From assembly GCA_017858055.1 (NCBI GenBank), contig JAFMCA010000005.1:1-64000 (forward strand): 64,000 nucleotides of DNA. The letters run 5' to 3'. Shown here piece by piece: positions 7,933 through 17,045 of the stretch. The notes below the pieces were generated by a model. It saw only the letters and a program-made list of their open reading frames with translations, was not told the origin of the DNA and did not search any database. The stretch comes from Flavobacteriaceae bacterium. GTDB taxonomy: Bacteria; Bacteroidota; Bacteroidia; Flavobacteriales; Flavobacteriaceae. The first letter of the stretch is position 1, and every line of letters starts with the position of its first letter. Position numbers and translations under genes: made by a program.

Positions 7933-9177
7933 GTGGAAGAATATTCTAGACTATTAAACGAACAAGTTTTTGCAATCAATACCGTATGGGTAGCTCTTTG
8001 TGCAGCATTAATCTTTTTTATGGAGGCGGGATTTGCACTTTTAGAAGCGGGTTTTGTAAGGACAAAAAATACGATGAGTATTATCGCCAAAGTTTTTATT
8101 GATATTACTTTTGGAGGTATCGCTTTTTTTGTCATTGGTTTCGGGGTGGCTTATGGGGCATCTAATGGTTGGTTTGCTTTTGATTTAGGAATTTCTGATG
8201 ATGATCTTGGTTTAGGTCTTACCGTTTCAAACAAACTTTTTTGGTTCATTCAGTTAGGGTTTGCGGTCGCTGCAATTTCGATCGTTTCTGGAGCGGTAGC
8301 TGAACGAATGAAATTATGGGCTTATGCTTTTTTTGTATTTATTTTCTGTGCCATCATGTATCCTATGGTTGCTAATTGGGTATGGAATCCCAACGGATGG
8401 CTTGCCCTAAGAGGCTTTAACGATTTTGCTGGCTCCGCGGCAGTACATGCTATGGGTGGTTTTTCTGCTTTAGCAGCTGCCCTTGTTTTGGGACCTCGGA
8501 TTGCTAAATACAACGAAGACGGTAGTTCCAATACTATCCCAGGTCATAATTTACCCCTAGCCGCTGTTGGAGCATTTATTTTGTGGTTCGGTTGGTTTGG
8601 ATTTAATCCAGGTTCTTCTCTTGGAGCAGTTGGGAATTGGGAATTGATCGGCGATGTGGTTGTCAATACGTTCTTGGCTTCTGCAGCAGGGGGAATTGCT
8701 ACCATGCTGTACACCTATTTTTCCTATGGAAAAATTGATATTACGATGGTCATTAATGGTATCCTTGCGGGATTGGTTTCCATTACAGCAGGCTGTAATG
8801 TGGTAAGTCCAATAGCAGCACTAATCATCGGTTTTATTGCTGGAATAGTAGTGGATCTTGCGGTTTTATTCTTTGACCGTTTAAAGGTGGACGATCCTGT
8901 AGGTGCAATTGCTGTACACGGTATCAACGGACTTTTCGGAACAGTGGCAGTTGGCTTTTTTGCACTTGACGGGGGTTTATTTTATGGTGGAGGTTCCGCA
9001 CTACTAGTCACACAAATAATTGGAGTCGTAAGCATTGCTGTTTTCTCATTTTGCTTAACTTACCTCATAATGCGTATTTTAAAAATGACTATTGGAATTC
9101 GCGTTTCAATTCATGAAGAAAAAGTGGGTATTGATGCTATCTCCTTCGGAATTAAATCCTACACCTCAAATGAATAA
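7933..9177 (+). CDS. amt: Ammonium transporter
   Basis: A 414-residue Amt/MEP/Rh family channel in the inner membrane, taking up ammonium. Signature segments are FFMEAGFALLEAGFVRTKN near the N-terminus, the twin pore histidines in HAMGGF and HGINGLFG, and GGFALAAALVLGPR-type helix 5 (here FSALAAALVLGPR). The chosen start is GTG at 7933; no ATG occurs before the first helix. A P-II gene follows 21 bp downstream, the conserved amt-glnK pair in which P-II plugs the channel when nitrogen is plentiful. Confidence 0.95.
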   Translation: MEEYSRLLNEQVFAINTVWVALCAALIFFMEAGFALLEAGFVRTKNTMSIIAKVFIDITFGGIAFFVIGFGVAYGASNGWFAFDLGISDDDLGLGLTVSNKLFWFIQLGFAVAAISIVSGAVAERMKLWAYAFFVFIFCAIMYPMVANWVWNPNGWLALRGFNDFAGSAAVHAMGGFSALAAALVLGPRIAKYNEDGSSNTIPGHNLPLAAVGAFILWFGWFGFNPGSSLGAVGNWELIGDVVVNTFLASAAGGIATMLYTYFSYGKIDITMVINGILAGLVSITAGCNVVSPIAALIIGFIAGIVVDLAVLFFDRLKVDDPVGAIAVHGINGLFGTVAVGFFALDGGLFYGGGSALLVTQIIGVVSIAVFSFCLTYLIMRILKMTIGIRVSIHEEKVGIDAISFGIKSYTSNE

Positions 9178-9198
9178 TTAGTTTAAAACTCATATAAA

Positions 9199-9537
9199 AT
9201 GAAAAAAATAGAAGCCATTATCAGAAAGTCAAAATTCAAAGAAGTTAAAGAAGCTCTTCATAACGTTGAGGTCAATTTCTTTAGCTATTGGGATGTGACT
9301 GGAATCGGGAATGAAAAAGAAGGCCATGTGTACAGAGGAATCAGTTACAGTACTTCTGAGATACAGAGAAGATATCTTTCTATCGTAGTAAATGATGAAT
9401 TTGTTCAGCCTACCATCGATGCTATTTTAAAATCTGCTGCTACTGATCGTGTTGGTGACGGTAAAATATTTATTCTTCCAGTAGATGAGGTCTATCGAAT
9501 TCGAACGGGGGAAAAAGGAGGGAAATCTCTAAATTAA
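9199..9537 (+). CDS. glnK: P-II family nitrogen regulatory protein
   Basis: A 112-residue P-II protein. It begins with the family pattern MKKIEAIIRKSKFKEVKEAL, has a T-loop GHVYRGISY with the usually modified tyrosine (Tyr50), and the C-terminal GDGKIFILPVDEVYRIRTGEKG that binds ATP/ADP. It senses 2-oxoglutarate and adenylate state and most probably gates the adjacent ammonium transporter. The pairing 21 bp after amt supports GlnK instead of GlnB. No uridylyltransferase gene is in view. Confidence 0.93.
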   Translation: MKKIEAIIRKSKFKEVKEALHNVEVNFFSYWDVTGIGNEKEGHVYRGISYSTSEIQRRYLSIVVNDEFVQPTIDAILKSAATDRVGDGKIFILPVDEVYRIRTGEKGGKSLN

Positions 9538-9616
9538 TAGCGTTCAGTTTTTTAATCTCTTTTTTATCCTTCTCGGCTTCATCAAGTTATAAATCAATTT
9601 GTTAAGTATTAATACG

Positions 9617-10066
9617 ATGGAGGACTATATTGAATTGGGCTACTGGGGCTTGTTTTTAGCAAGTTTTTTAGCGGCTACGGTTATCCCGTTGAGTTCTGAA
9701 ATCGTCCTAAGTGTTTTAATTGCCAATGGTTTTGATTTCATCTTTTGCCTATTGGTTGCTACCCTGGGAAACTGGCTGGGAGGATTGAGTAGCTATGGTC
9801 TGGGATGGCTTGCCAATTGGAAAATCTTAGAACGCTATTTCGGCATTAAACAAGAGAAAGTTTTTGCAATCAAAAAATACATCAACCCATGGGGGAGTCC
9901 ACTTGCTTTTTTATGTTGGCTTCCTTTAGTTGGTGATGTATTTGCAGTGGCACTTGGTTTTTTTAGAGTTTCTTTTCCCAAAGTAAGTTTATGGATGCTC
10001 TTGGGGAAATTGATTCGCTATACCCTGTGGGGACTTTTTACCCTTTGGGGAATTCGTTTTTTTTAA
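9617..10066 (+). CDS. YqaA-family (SNARE-associated/DedA-like) membrane protein
   Basis: A 149-residue inner-membrane protein starting MEDYIELGYWGLFLASFLAATVIP. An in-frame TTG at 9599 would add six residues and is less likely. The N-terminal re-entrant SFLAATVIPLSSE, the GNWLGGLSSYGLGW segment and the SPLAFLCWLPLVGDVFAVALGF motif are typical of YqaA, the short branch of the DedA/VTT superfamily thought to move lipids or to act in membrane homeostasis. Three to four membrane spans are visible. A methyltransferase gene follows after 25 bp. Confidence 0.82.
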   Translation: MEDYIELGYWGLFLASFLAATVIPLSSEIVLSVLIANGFDFIFCLLVATLGNWLGGLSSYGLGWLANWKILERYFGIKQEKVFAIKKYINPWGSPLAFLCWLPLVGDVFAVALGFFRVSFPKVSLWMLLGKLIRYTLWGLFTLWGIRFF

Positions 10067-10091
10067 CTTTATAACATAAAATTGAAACACC

Positions 10092-10703
10092 ATGAAACGA
10101 AACCCTATTGATGTCTTTAGTGAATGGGCAGATCTGGATAAAGATTTTGGAATGGAAGAAAACCATAGGGAATCCGTTGACAACATGCTTTCCTTAGCCC
10201 TAAAAGAACAAAAACCTTTTACTTTTATTGATGCCGGTTGTGGAAATGGGTGGGTAGTTCGTGAAGTGCAAAAAAACGTTCATTGTAACCATGCGATCGG
10301 TGTTGATGGCTCTCAAAAAATGATTGCAAAGGCAAAGAAAATTGACCCCCACTCCACGTATCTCTGCGAAAATTTAATGAATTGGACTCCTCAAACTCCT
10401 GTTGATCTTGTTCATTCGATGGAAGTTTTTTATTATGTGGACGATCCTAAAAAACTCATTCAAATAATTGCAGACACTTGGTTAAAAAATAAAGGCAGAC
10501 TCATTATCGGTTTGGACTTTTATCAGGAAAATACAGTCTCACATGATTGGTCAGAAACGTGCGGAATTTCAAACATGAAACTTTTCAGCGAAAGGGATTG
10601 GATTTCATTTTTTCTGGAGGCTGGTTTCCATTCAGTAGAAAATTGGAGGGTAGGTTCAAAAAAAGATTGGGCTGGAACGCTAGTCGTTACTGGGCTCAAA
10701 TAA
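10092..10703 (+). CDS. Class I SAM-dependent methyltransferase
   Basis: A 203-residue soluble protein with the Rossmann-like SAM site: FIDAGCGNGWV (motif I, about residues 46-56), IGVDGSQKMIAKAK (motif II), LVHSMEVFYYVDDPKKLI (motif IV/post-IV) and a C-terminal strand pair. It belongs to the Methyltransf_11/25 group. The substrate cannot be inferred; no biosynthetic cluster surrounds it. It follows the YqaA gene by 25 bp and abuts a convergent SDR gene one base beyond its stop codon. Confidence 0.82.
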   Translation: MKRNPIDVFSEWADLDKDFGMEENHRESVDNMLSLALKEQKPFTFIDAGCGNGWVVREVQKNVHCNHAIGVDGSQKMIAKAKKIDPHSTYLCENLMNWTPQTPVDLVHSMEVFYYVDDPKKLIQIIADTWLKNKGRLIIGLDFYQENTVSHDWSETCGISNMKLFSERDWISFFLEAGFHSVENWRVGSKKDWAGTLVVTGLK

Positions 10704-10704
10704 A

Positions 10705-11505
10705 CTACTTTTTATCGTATCTGCCCGGGGCTAATCGTTTGCTAAAAAGTGGAAAAAGAGAATGGGGTAAAAGCTTTAAAAGAAATACGATAAGTTTAAA
10801 CGTCTTGGTTGGAACACATACTTTTTTACCTTTTAAGGTTGCTTCTACCGCTTCTTCGGCTACCCGTCGGGCGCTTTTTTTCATAAAGCTAGGTACGCTG
10901 TCCATTTCTTCCTGAACACCACTCGCTGTGTGAAAATTCGTGACCGTATATCCTGGACAAACAGCTGTACTTGTGATTCCACGATGGTTATAATTTACAT
11001 TTAATCCCTCACTAAAACGATTCATAAATGTTTTAATTGGGCCGTATAAGGTTTGAATGGATGAAGGTGGAGCAAAAGCCGCTACCGAAGATACAATCAT
11101 GATCTGTCCTCCTCCTGAATTTAACATGTCCTTGATAAAAAGCTTAGTTAAGGCAATGACAGAGATTCCTAAGACCCGTATAAATTTTTCTTCTTCCTCC
11201 ATAGGTGTTTTATGAAAAGGGCTTGCGATAGCATACCCGGCATTATTTACCAAAAGAGAAACGGTGTATTTTTTAGAAATACAAAAATTATATATTGCTT
11301 TAGGAGAATCGGGATCCTCCAAATCGGCGGCCAATGCGGCTACCTTTACTGGAAATAAATTCATTAATTCCGTTACAGCAGTTTGTAATTTTTTGTCATT
11401 CCGAGCTGTTAGAACCAAATCATATCCTCTAGCTGCTAAACTTTTAGCGATCTCCAATCCTATACCCGAGGAGGCTCCAGTAATCAATGCCACTTTATTT
11501 TTCAA
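10705..11505 (-). CDS. SDR family oxidoreductase
   Basis: A 266-residue short-chain dehydrogenase. GASSGIG (about residues 10-16), DLVLTARN, NNAGYA, the catalytic Ser in IVSSVAA and YGPIK (Tyr and Lys) are present. The C-terminal hydrophobic stretch LIVFLLKLLPHSLFPLF resembles members that act on lipids or retinol-like substrates at the membrane. The start is TTG at 11505 because the Rossmann strand begins at once (KNKVALITG) and no ATG is available. Substrate unknown. Confidence 0.83.
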   Translation of the reverse strand: MKNKVALITGASSGIGLEIAKSLAARGYDLVLTARNDKKLQTAVTELMNLFPVKVAALAADLEDPDSPKAIYNFCISKKYTVSLLVNNAGYAIASPFHKTPMEEEEKFIRVLGISVIALTKLFIKDMLNSGGGQIMIVSSVAAFAPPSSIQTLYGPIKTFMNRFSEGLNVNYNHRGITSTAVCPGYTVTNFHTASGVQEEMDSVPSFMKKSARRVAEEAVEATLKGKKVCVPTKTFKLIVFLLKLLPHSLFPLFSKRLAPGRYDKK

Positions 11506-11635
11506 AATCTTACTTTATTTTACCCTAAAGTAGTAATTTATTTATGAGCTTAGGGGCATTAAACGTCTGTGGGATATTTTGAGGTTTTCCTACATTTTTG
11601 TTTTTTTGCATTCTTTATCCGTTATTCATGTCAAC

Positions 11636-12139
11636 ATGAAGTATTTCTATTTTGTTTTTCTCTGTTTTCTGGTATCGGGTGGAATTCATGCCCAAATACT
11701 GTATGATTCTCTTTATTTTGAGATGCCAATAAAAGAGGCCCAACTTTTTTTAAGAGAAAACTCAAAAAAACTAAAGAATATTGAATTGGGTAAAGGAACA
11801 AGTTACGCCTTCCGTAAAAGTTCATTAGTCGATCATAATAGCAAACTAGAGAGTATCAATATTTGGAGTAAAACCAATTTAACCCTCAAACAGGCCTCAG
11901 ATTATCTCGTAAAAACTCGTGCGTATTTTGAATCAAAGGACTACAAAATGGTCTATGCTCAAGAAAATTGGTCCAATCCAAGTATGGTAAAAAAAAACCT
12001 CCCCTGCATTCGATTTGTTGATCCTGATAAAACTACCGTTGTTGAAATGGATCCAAGAGGACAAGGAAGTGTCTATAATATTTTTGTAACCTATTACAAT
12101 TACAATTGGTTTTTAAAAAAGGCAAGAGGAGAAGAATAA
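11636..12139 (+). CDS. Exported protein of unknown function
   Basis: From ATG 11636 a 167-residue protein begins with a signal peptide (MKYFYFVFLCFLVSGGIHAQ); the longer frame from TTG 11579 would bury it, so the ATG is preferred. The mature part is mixed alpha-beta (about 147 residues) with PIKEAQLFLRENSKKLKNIELGKG near its start and an aromatic end YYNYNWFLKKARGEE. I recognise no family. Its stop codon directly abuts that of the convergent DUF3078 gene. Confidence 0.65.
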   Translation: MKYFYFVFLCFLVSGGIHAQILYDSLYFEMPIKEAQLFLRENSKKLKNIELGKGTSYAFRKSSLVDHNSKLESINIWSKTNLTLKQASDYLVKTRAYFESKDYKMVYAQENWSNPSMVKKNLPCIRFVDPDKTTVVEMDPRGQGSVYNIFVTYYNYNWFLKKARGEE

Positions 12140-13090
12140 CTACAAATCGATATTGATTCCCAATCCCAAGAGTTCCCTCACCTGCAACTTTCCGATCAGG
12201 TCATCATCATAAAGGAGGTGTAAAATAAAGTTTCCTGAAATTTTAGTATTGACTTTGAACCGAAGATTTGCATTCCAATCAAAATCAATATTTTGAGTTT
12301 TTTCAAGGTAATTTACATAGAAACTATATTTGTTTTCCCAAATGATATTTTCCATGATTTCTGTTTTAAAGAATCCAGAAACTAAGGCCCCAAAAAAGAA
12401 TTTTGAGGATTTATCTCGTTCCACACCAAAGTACTTCGCTCCATCAACCAAATCCTCCGTGAACTTTTTTGAAACCACGATTATTCGTGCAGAAATTGGA
12501 GATAAGTTGACCCACATGTCATTACTTTTTTTGTAATAAAATCCCAATCCAGCCTGAACAATTGCGGGGGATAAAAGACGGGATACTTTATCCCTCATTT
12601 CGATCCCTTCCTCTTTATAGTACTTAAAACCAGGAAGTAATTGAGTTTTAAAATTGAAAAAGCTAGAGTAATTCCAAAACTGATTAATCTGTTTTCCAAC
12701 CAAGGAATTAATTTCGAATCGGTCGTCTGCTTTTTTTAAGTATTTACTCCCTGAGATGGAAGTTGTCCCAATGGAAAGGAGCAAATTGGTATCCCAAACC
12801 AAACCATTCCTATCTGAATAATTAAAATTATAATCCAGTCCGTATAAAAGGGTAAGTGCACTTTCCCCTCCAGAAATCCAGTTGGAGAAATGGGCTTGAT
12901 TAAAATTAAACCGAGTATTCCCATAAAACTTCATCCGCTTTCCTCCCAATTCAGACTGGATTACAGCATCAAAAGGAAGATCTTCTTCAGGTTCAGTTTC
13001 CTGAGCATACATATAGTTGAGACTCAAAAAACTAAACAAAAAAAGTAGGGAGATTGAAGTAGCGCAACTAAGGTAATGGGGGTGTTTCAA
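12140..13090 (-). CDS. DUF3078-family outer-membrane beta-barrel protein
   Basis: A 316-residue exported protein: signal peptide to about residue 29 (MYAQ), then alternating strands with frequent aromatic ends. The segment FNFNQAHFSNWISGGESALT is the hallmark of the Bacteroidota DUF3078 family, followed by LDYNFNYSDRNGLVWDTNL and a C-terminal LLGLGINIDL that fits a barrel end. DUF3078 proteins are predicted outer-membrane proteins of unknown role. Monocistronic. Confidence 0.82.
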   Translation of the reverse strand: MKHPHYLSCATSISLLFLFSFLSLNYMYAQETEPEEDLPFDAVIQSELGGKRMKFYGNTRFNFNQAHFSNWISGGESALTLLYGLDYNFNYSDRNGLVWDTNLLLSIGTTSISGSKYLKKADDRFEINSLVGKQINQFWNYSSFFNFKTQLLPGFKYYKEEGIEMRDKVSRLLSPAIVQAGLGFYYKKSNDMWVNLSPISARIIVVSKKFTEDLVDGAKYFGVERDKSSKFFFGALVSGFFKTEIMENIIWENKYSFYVNYLEKTQNIDFDWNANLRFKVNTKISGNFILHLLYDDDLIGKLQVRELLGLGINIDL

Positions 13091-13192
13091 CTGGATTTTT
13101 TTTTGTTACATAAATTAAGAATGTACTTAATTTCAGAATAGGTTAAATTTATAAAATATTTAATAAAGAGAAACAATGCTTATTCCATTCCT

Positions 13193-13200
13193 TATCTTTA
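13193..13200 (+). promoter_or_regulatory. Possible -7 box TATCTTTA just before the serine hydrolase gene
   Basis: TATCTTTA differs from TAnnTTTG in the last base and ends only four bases before the ATG at 13205, which would give an almost leaderless transcript. Confidence 0.3.
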
Positions 13201-13204
13201 GTAA

Positions 13205-14467
13205 ATGAAGTATACCGTTTCAGAAAATAAGTTCTTTCGTCAATACATTATTGTAGTTTATTTTTTTGTGCTTTTTCATTCATTGCTCCATGCCCAGCAA
13301 AAACATTCCCTTACTTTTCAAGTAGATAGTTTAATAGAAATTGGAATTCAAAAAAAAGCTTTCCCAGGGGCACAAGTCTTAATTCTCAAAAAAGACAGCA
13401 CCCTCCTTCACAAAGCCTATGGCTTTCATACCTATGATTCCCTTCTGCCGGTGCTGACTTCCGATATCTATGATCTTGCCTCGGTAACTAAAGTCTTAGC
13501 TAGCACACTAGCTTTTATGAAGCTCTATGAGCTTTATGACCTTGATCTTGATGAGCCCGTTTCGGAATATATTCCTTTGATTAAAAAAAGTAATAAAAGC
13601 AACAGTACCTTTAGAGAGGTTTTGAGTCACAGCGCTGGTTGGATCCCCTACATTGCCCATCAAAATTTGGTAAGGAAAAAAAACGGAAAATTTAAAGCGC
13701 GAACTCTTAAGCACTCCTATTCCAACCGGTTTCCTACACAAATAAGCGACTCCCTTTTTGTATTTAAAGATTATCCAAAAAAAATTATGCGTCGTATTCG
13801 TAAAACAAAACTGGGTGCTGTGGGAGAATACAATTACTCAGGACTATGGTTTTTTCTACTTCCAGAACTGACTCAAAAATTGAGTGGTCTTTCTTTTGAG
13901 GACTTTTTAGCTAAGTACTTTTATCAACCCATGAAATTGGAACGACTGGGTTTCAATCCTTCAAAGAAGTTTTTGAAAAACGAAATCGTCCCAACAGAAA
14001 TCGATACTGTATTTAGAAAAGAATTGGTTCAAGGATATGTCCATGACGAAGCCGCATCGCTGATGGGAGGGGTTTCTGGTAATGCGGGACTTTTTGCAAA
14101 CGCAACTTCGATTGCTCCCCTACTACAAATGCTGCTGAATAAAGGGTCCTATGGGGGTCGTGAATATTTAACTCCTGAGACCATTGAATTGTTTACTCAA
14201 AAAGCGTATCCCATGAGTACGAATAGAAGAGGACTCGGCTTTGACAAACCCAACACCTCAACCAATGACGAGCCCTACCCTTCAAAACTAAGTTCACCTG
14301 AAAGCTACGGTCACAGTGGTTTTACGGGAACTTTTATTTGGGTAGACCCTGCTAAAGACTGTATTTTTATTTTTTTAAGTAATCGTGTTTATCCTTCCAG
14401 AGCCCAAGACGGAATTTATAAGTTGAATATTAGAGGACAAGTATTAGATTTTGCACTTGAAAATTAA
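13205..14467 (+). CDS. Exported serine hydrolase (class C beta-lactamase/DD-peptidase fold)
   Basis: A 420-residue protein with an N-terminal signal (about residues 12-31, ending LLHAQ). Catalytic motifs of the beta-lactamase family are SVTK (Ser93, Lys96), YNYSG in the YxN position, and HSG near the C-terminus in YGHSGFTG. Such domains hydrolyse peptidoglycan stem peptides or D-amino-acid esters; they also occur fused behind GH3 domains in Bacteroidota, but here the domain stands alone. It overlaps a VanX-like D,D-dipeptidase gene by about 17 bases, so both probably act on cell-wall peptides in the periplasm. Confidence 0.88.
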   Translation: MKYTVSENKFFRQYIIVVYFFVLFHSLLHAQQKHSLTFQVDSLIEIGIQKKAFPGAQVLILKKDSTLLHKAYGFHTYDSLLPVLTSDIYDLASVTKVLASTLAFMKLYELYDLDLDEPVSEYIPLIKKSNKSNSTFREVLSHSAGWIPYIAHQNLVRKKNGKFKARTLKHSYSNRFPTQISDSLFVFKDYPKKIMRRIRKTKLGAVGEYNYSGLWFFLLPELTQKLSGLSFEDFLAKYFYQPMKLERLGFNPSKKFLKNEIVPTEIDTVFRKELVQGYVHDEAASLMGGVSGNAGLFANATSIAPLLQMLLNKGSYGGREYLTPETIELFTQKAYPMSTNRRGLGFDKPNTSTNDEPYPSKLSSPESYGHSGFTGTFIWVDPAKDCIFIFLSNRVYPSRAQDGIYKLNIRGQVLDFALEN

Positions 14468-15137
14468 ATTTTTTATTGGTTTCTTTTTGTGTTTTCATGT
14501 TGGGGCATCACAAATTCTGCCAGAAGGTTTTACAGTTTTAACCGAAGTTATTCCAGAACTTAGTACAGAGCTACGTTATGCCTCTTCTTCTAATTTTATG
14601 GGAAGACCCGTCAAAGGTTATGTCTCTTCCAAAGCTATAGGGACGATAGCCATGGCAATTCAATTAAAAAAAGTGCAAGACCTATTGAAAACTCATGGCG
14701 TAGGCTTAAAAATCTACGATGCATACCGACCTCAAACCGCTGTCAACGACTTTATTGAATGGTCACAACTTTCCCAAGACACTTTGATGAAAAGATATTA
14801 TTACCCTCAGCTTTCTAAAAATACCCTATTTCAAAAAGGTTTTATCGCTAAAAAAAGTGGACACAGCCGAGGGAGTACGGTAGACCTGACCTTAGTCTAT
14901 ACTTCAGGAGATCATGAAGGAGAAGAACTCGATATGGGTGGAACTTGGGATTTTTTTGGAGAGCGCTCGAGTTATCTATATAGTAAACTCACACAGATGC
15001 AAAAAGAGAATCGTAAACTTTTACGTGATGCCATGATCACACAAGGATTCAAACCCTACGACAAAGAGTGGTGGCATTTTACACTTATTCAAGAACCTTT
15101 CCCCAACACCTATTTTGATTTTATTCTTACCCCTTAA
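14451..15137 (+). CDS. Exported VanX-like D-alanyl-D-alanine dipeptidase (M15)
   Basis: A 228-residue protein with a signal peptide ending GAS-QIL. The M15D zinc site is visible: SGHSRGSTVDLTL (His and Asp) and EWWHF (catalytic Glu and zinc His). The segments ELRYASSSNFMGR and YDAYRP are also standard for VanX/DdpX. It would cleave D-Ala-D-Ala released from the wall, so it is more likely recycling than resistance, since no van genes adjoin. There is no ATG; TTG at 14451 or 14457 starts it, inside the end of the serine hydrolase gene. The stop codon overlaps the convergent DASS gene. Confidence 0.87.
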   Translation: MHLKIKFFIGFFLCFHVGASQILPEGFTVLTEVIPELSTELRYASSSNFMGRPVKGYVSSKAIGTIAMAIQLKKVQDLLKTHGVGLKIYDAYRPQTAVNDFIEWSQLSQDTLMKRYYYPQLSKNTLFQKGFIAKKSGHSRGSTVDLTLVYTSGDHEGEELDMGGTWDFFGERSSYLYSKLTQMQKENRKLLRDAMITQGFKPYDKEWWHFTLIQEPFPNTYFDFILTP

Positions 15138-16597
15138 GGACGAAATGCAATGGGAAAAGAAGATAAGTCAATATTCCAAAGTAGGGGAAGTAAAAAATAT
15201 ACTAAGAGGGTAATTAATAGGATTGAAAAAAAATTCATTACGATTCCTTTTGTTACCATATCAGGTATACTCAAATAACCCGAGCCAAAAACTACTGCAT
15301 TGGGGGGTGTAGCTACTGGAAGCATAAATGCACACGATGCGGCAATCGCTGCTCCTACCATCAGCCCAAATGGGTGAACATTAACTTCCATCGCCAAGGG
15401 TCCCAAAACAGGGAGCAACATGGCCGTCGTTGCTAAATTTGAGGTGATCTCCGTTAAGAAATTAATGGCAGTCACCAGAAGTAAAAGCAATAAGATGAGA
15501 GTTAATCCCCCAAATTCCGTCATCAATGAGCCCAACCAAATCGCTAGTCCACTGACTTCAAATGCCTTTGCTAAAGCCATCCCTCCACCGAAGAGTAAAA
15601 TAATTCCCCATGGAATATTCATAGTGTCCTTCCAGTTTAAGAGAGGTTGCCCTTTCTTTTTTGAGGGTAAAACAAAGAGCACCACTCCAAAGAAAATCGC
15701 AATAATGGTGTCGTCTATTGCTGTTAAAAAAGGTTGAATCAAAAAGGAACGACTGATCCAACAAAAGGCTGCGAGTGCGAAAACAAGGGTAATCCATCGC
15801 TCCTCATAACGGACTGGTCCTAATTCCTTTTTTAAACGTTGGATTTCCTTTTTCCCTCCAGGAAATTCGGTCTGTTTAAATGTAAATGCATAACGAGTCA
15901 GGTAAATCCAGCAAAAGAATAAAAGGGTAAGGGCTATTGGAAATCCAAAACTGAACCATTCCAAAAAAGTGATTTCATAACCGTAAGTAGATTGAACGAC
16001 TCCTGCTAAAACTAAATTGGGCGGGGTACCAATAAGTGTAGAAATTCCACCTATAGAGGCACTGTAGGCAATCCCGAGCATTAGGGCTTTACCAAAAATT
16101 AAATTCTCATCTTCAAGGGTATCAGGATTGTCTTTTAGTTGTTTAATGATGGCCATCCCTATGGGTAACATCATCACCGAAGTTGCCGTATTGGATATCC
16201 ACATGGATAAAAAAGCGGTTGCAATCATAAAACCGAGGATGATTTTACGGACATCCGAACCGATAAATGCGATAATATTGATCGCAATTCTTCTGTGTAG
16301 GTTCCATTTCTCTATCCCAATGGCAATTAAAAACCCCCCTAAATAAAGAAATACATATTTGTGACCAAAGGAAGCTGTGGTAGAAGCCAAATCCATCCCA
16401 CCACTGAGAGGAAATAAAACAATGGGTAACAATGCTGTAGCCGCTATGGGAACTGCCTCCACAATCCACCAGATGGCGATCCATAAGGTTGTAGCCAACA
16501 CAGCGTGTCCTTGAACTGAAAGTCCCTCAAAAGGATGAAGGAGAATAACTATAAGGAATAAAAGTGGCCCAAGAATTAAGGCAATTCGTTTTTGCAT
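15134..16597 (-). CDS. DASS (SLC13) family sodium/dicarboxylate-type symporter
   Basis: A 487-residue inner-membrane carrier. The two SNT-type motifs are present: SNTATSVMMLPIG in the first half and TSNLATTAMLLP in the second, along with IGTPPNLVLAG and TPPNAVVFGSGYL. These are the sodium- and carboxylate-binding regions of DASS transporters. Likely substrates are C4-dicarboxylates, sulfate or related anions. It is the third gene of an operon after an exported amidohydrolase and an NTF2-like protein, so it may import the carboxylate product released by the amidohydrolase. Confidence 0.88.
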   Translation of the reverse strand: MQKRIALILGPLLFLIVILLHPFEGLSVQGHAVLATTLWIAIWWIVEAVPIAATALLPIVLFPLSGGMDLASTTASFGHKYVFLYLGGFLIAIGIEKWNLHRRIAINIIAFIGSDVRKIILGFMIATAFLSMWISNTATSVMMLPIGMAIIKQLKDNPDTLEDENLIFGKALMLGIAYSASIGGISTLIGTPPNLVLAGVVQSTYGYEITFLEWFSFGFPIALTLLFFCWIYLTRYAFTFKQTEFPGGKKEIQRLKKELGPVRYEERWITLVFALAAFCWISRSFLIQPFLTAIDDTIIAIFFGVVLFVLPSKKKGQPLLNWKDTMNIPWGIILLFGGGMALAKAFEVSGLAIWLGSLMTEFGGLTLILLLLLLVTAINFLTEITSNLATTAMLLPVLGPLAMEVNVHPFGLMVGAAIAASCAFMLPVATPPNAVVFGSGYLSIPDMVTKGIVMNFFSILLITLLVYFLLPLLWNIDLSSFPIAFRP

Positions 16598-16601
16598 AGT
16601 T

Positions 16602-17045
16602 CTAATTTACTCCTGAAGTGTGATCAGAAATGATATACCATTGCTTGTTTAGCAGAATCCAATTTAATGTAAAAAATCCTTGTAAGTCCCCTGAAGTGCG
16701 CTGAAGATAAAATTTACCCTGAAGTTGAACGACAGTTTCGCTCAATGCCAAAAGATGCAAAACATCAAACTTTAAAACACCCATTCTTTCACGATCTGAA
16801 TAGGTTCTTTTATACCGGTCTCGCGTTGCTTCCCAGCCATATATTGGTCCTGATGCTCCAGAAAAAACAAGCTGATCAGACTTCAAATAGCCTTCCATAA
16901 ATGCGTCTATGTCCCCAGCGTTCCAATCTGCTTGTTGTTGAAATAGGATGTTGACTATAGCCAATGAATCTGATTTCTTAACTGCGTATTGAGCAAATCC
17001 CAAACATGAGAAAAGAAATATTCCAATCCCTACAATAGTTTTCAT
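16602..17045 (-). CDS. Exported DUF4440/NTF2-like protein
   Basis: A 147-residue protein with a signal peptide (MKTIVGIGIFLFSCLGFAQ). The mature part has the DUF4440 layout: helix with FQQQADWNAGDIDAFMEGY, GWEATRDRYKRTY, then strands ending TLNWILLNKQWYIISDHTS. NTF2-like proteins of this type are small ligand-binding or isomerase-like folds; the role is unknown. It overlaps the amidohydrolase stop (ATGA) and ends 4 bp before the DASS transporter gene, so translation is probably coupled. Confidence 0.8.
   Translation of the reverse strand: MKTIVGIGIFLFSCLGFAQYAVKKSDSLAIVNILFQQQADWNAGDIDAFMEGYLKSDQLVFSGASGPIYGWEATRDRYKRTYSDRERMGVLKFDVLHLLALSETVVQLQGKFYLQRTSGDLQGFFTLNWILLNKQWYIISDHTSGVN

Noticed and set aside
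7926-7933. TATTTTAG as the amt promoter box
   Set aside because: It overlaps the GTG start codon, so transcription would begin inside the gene.
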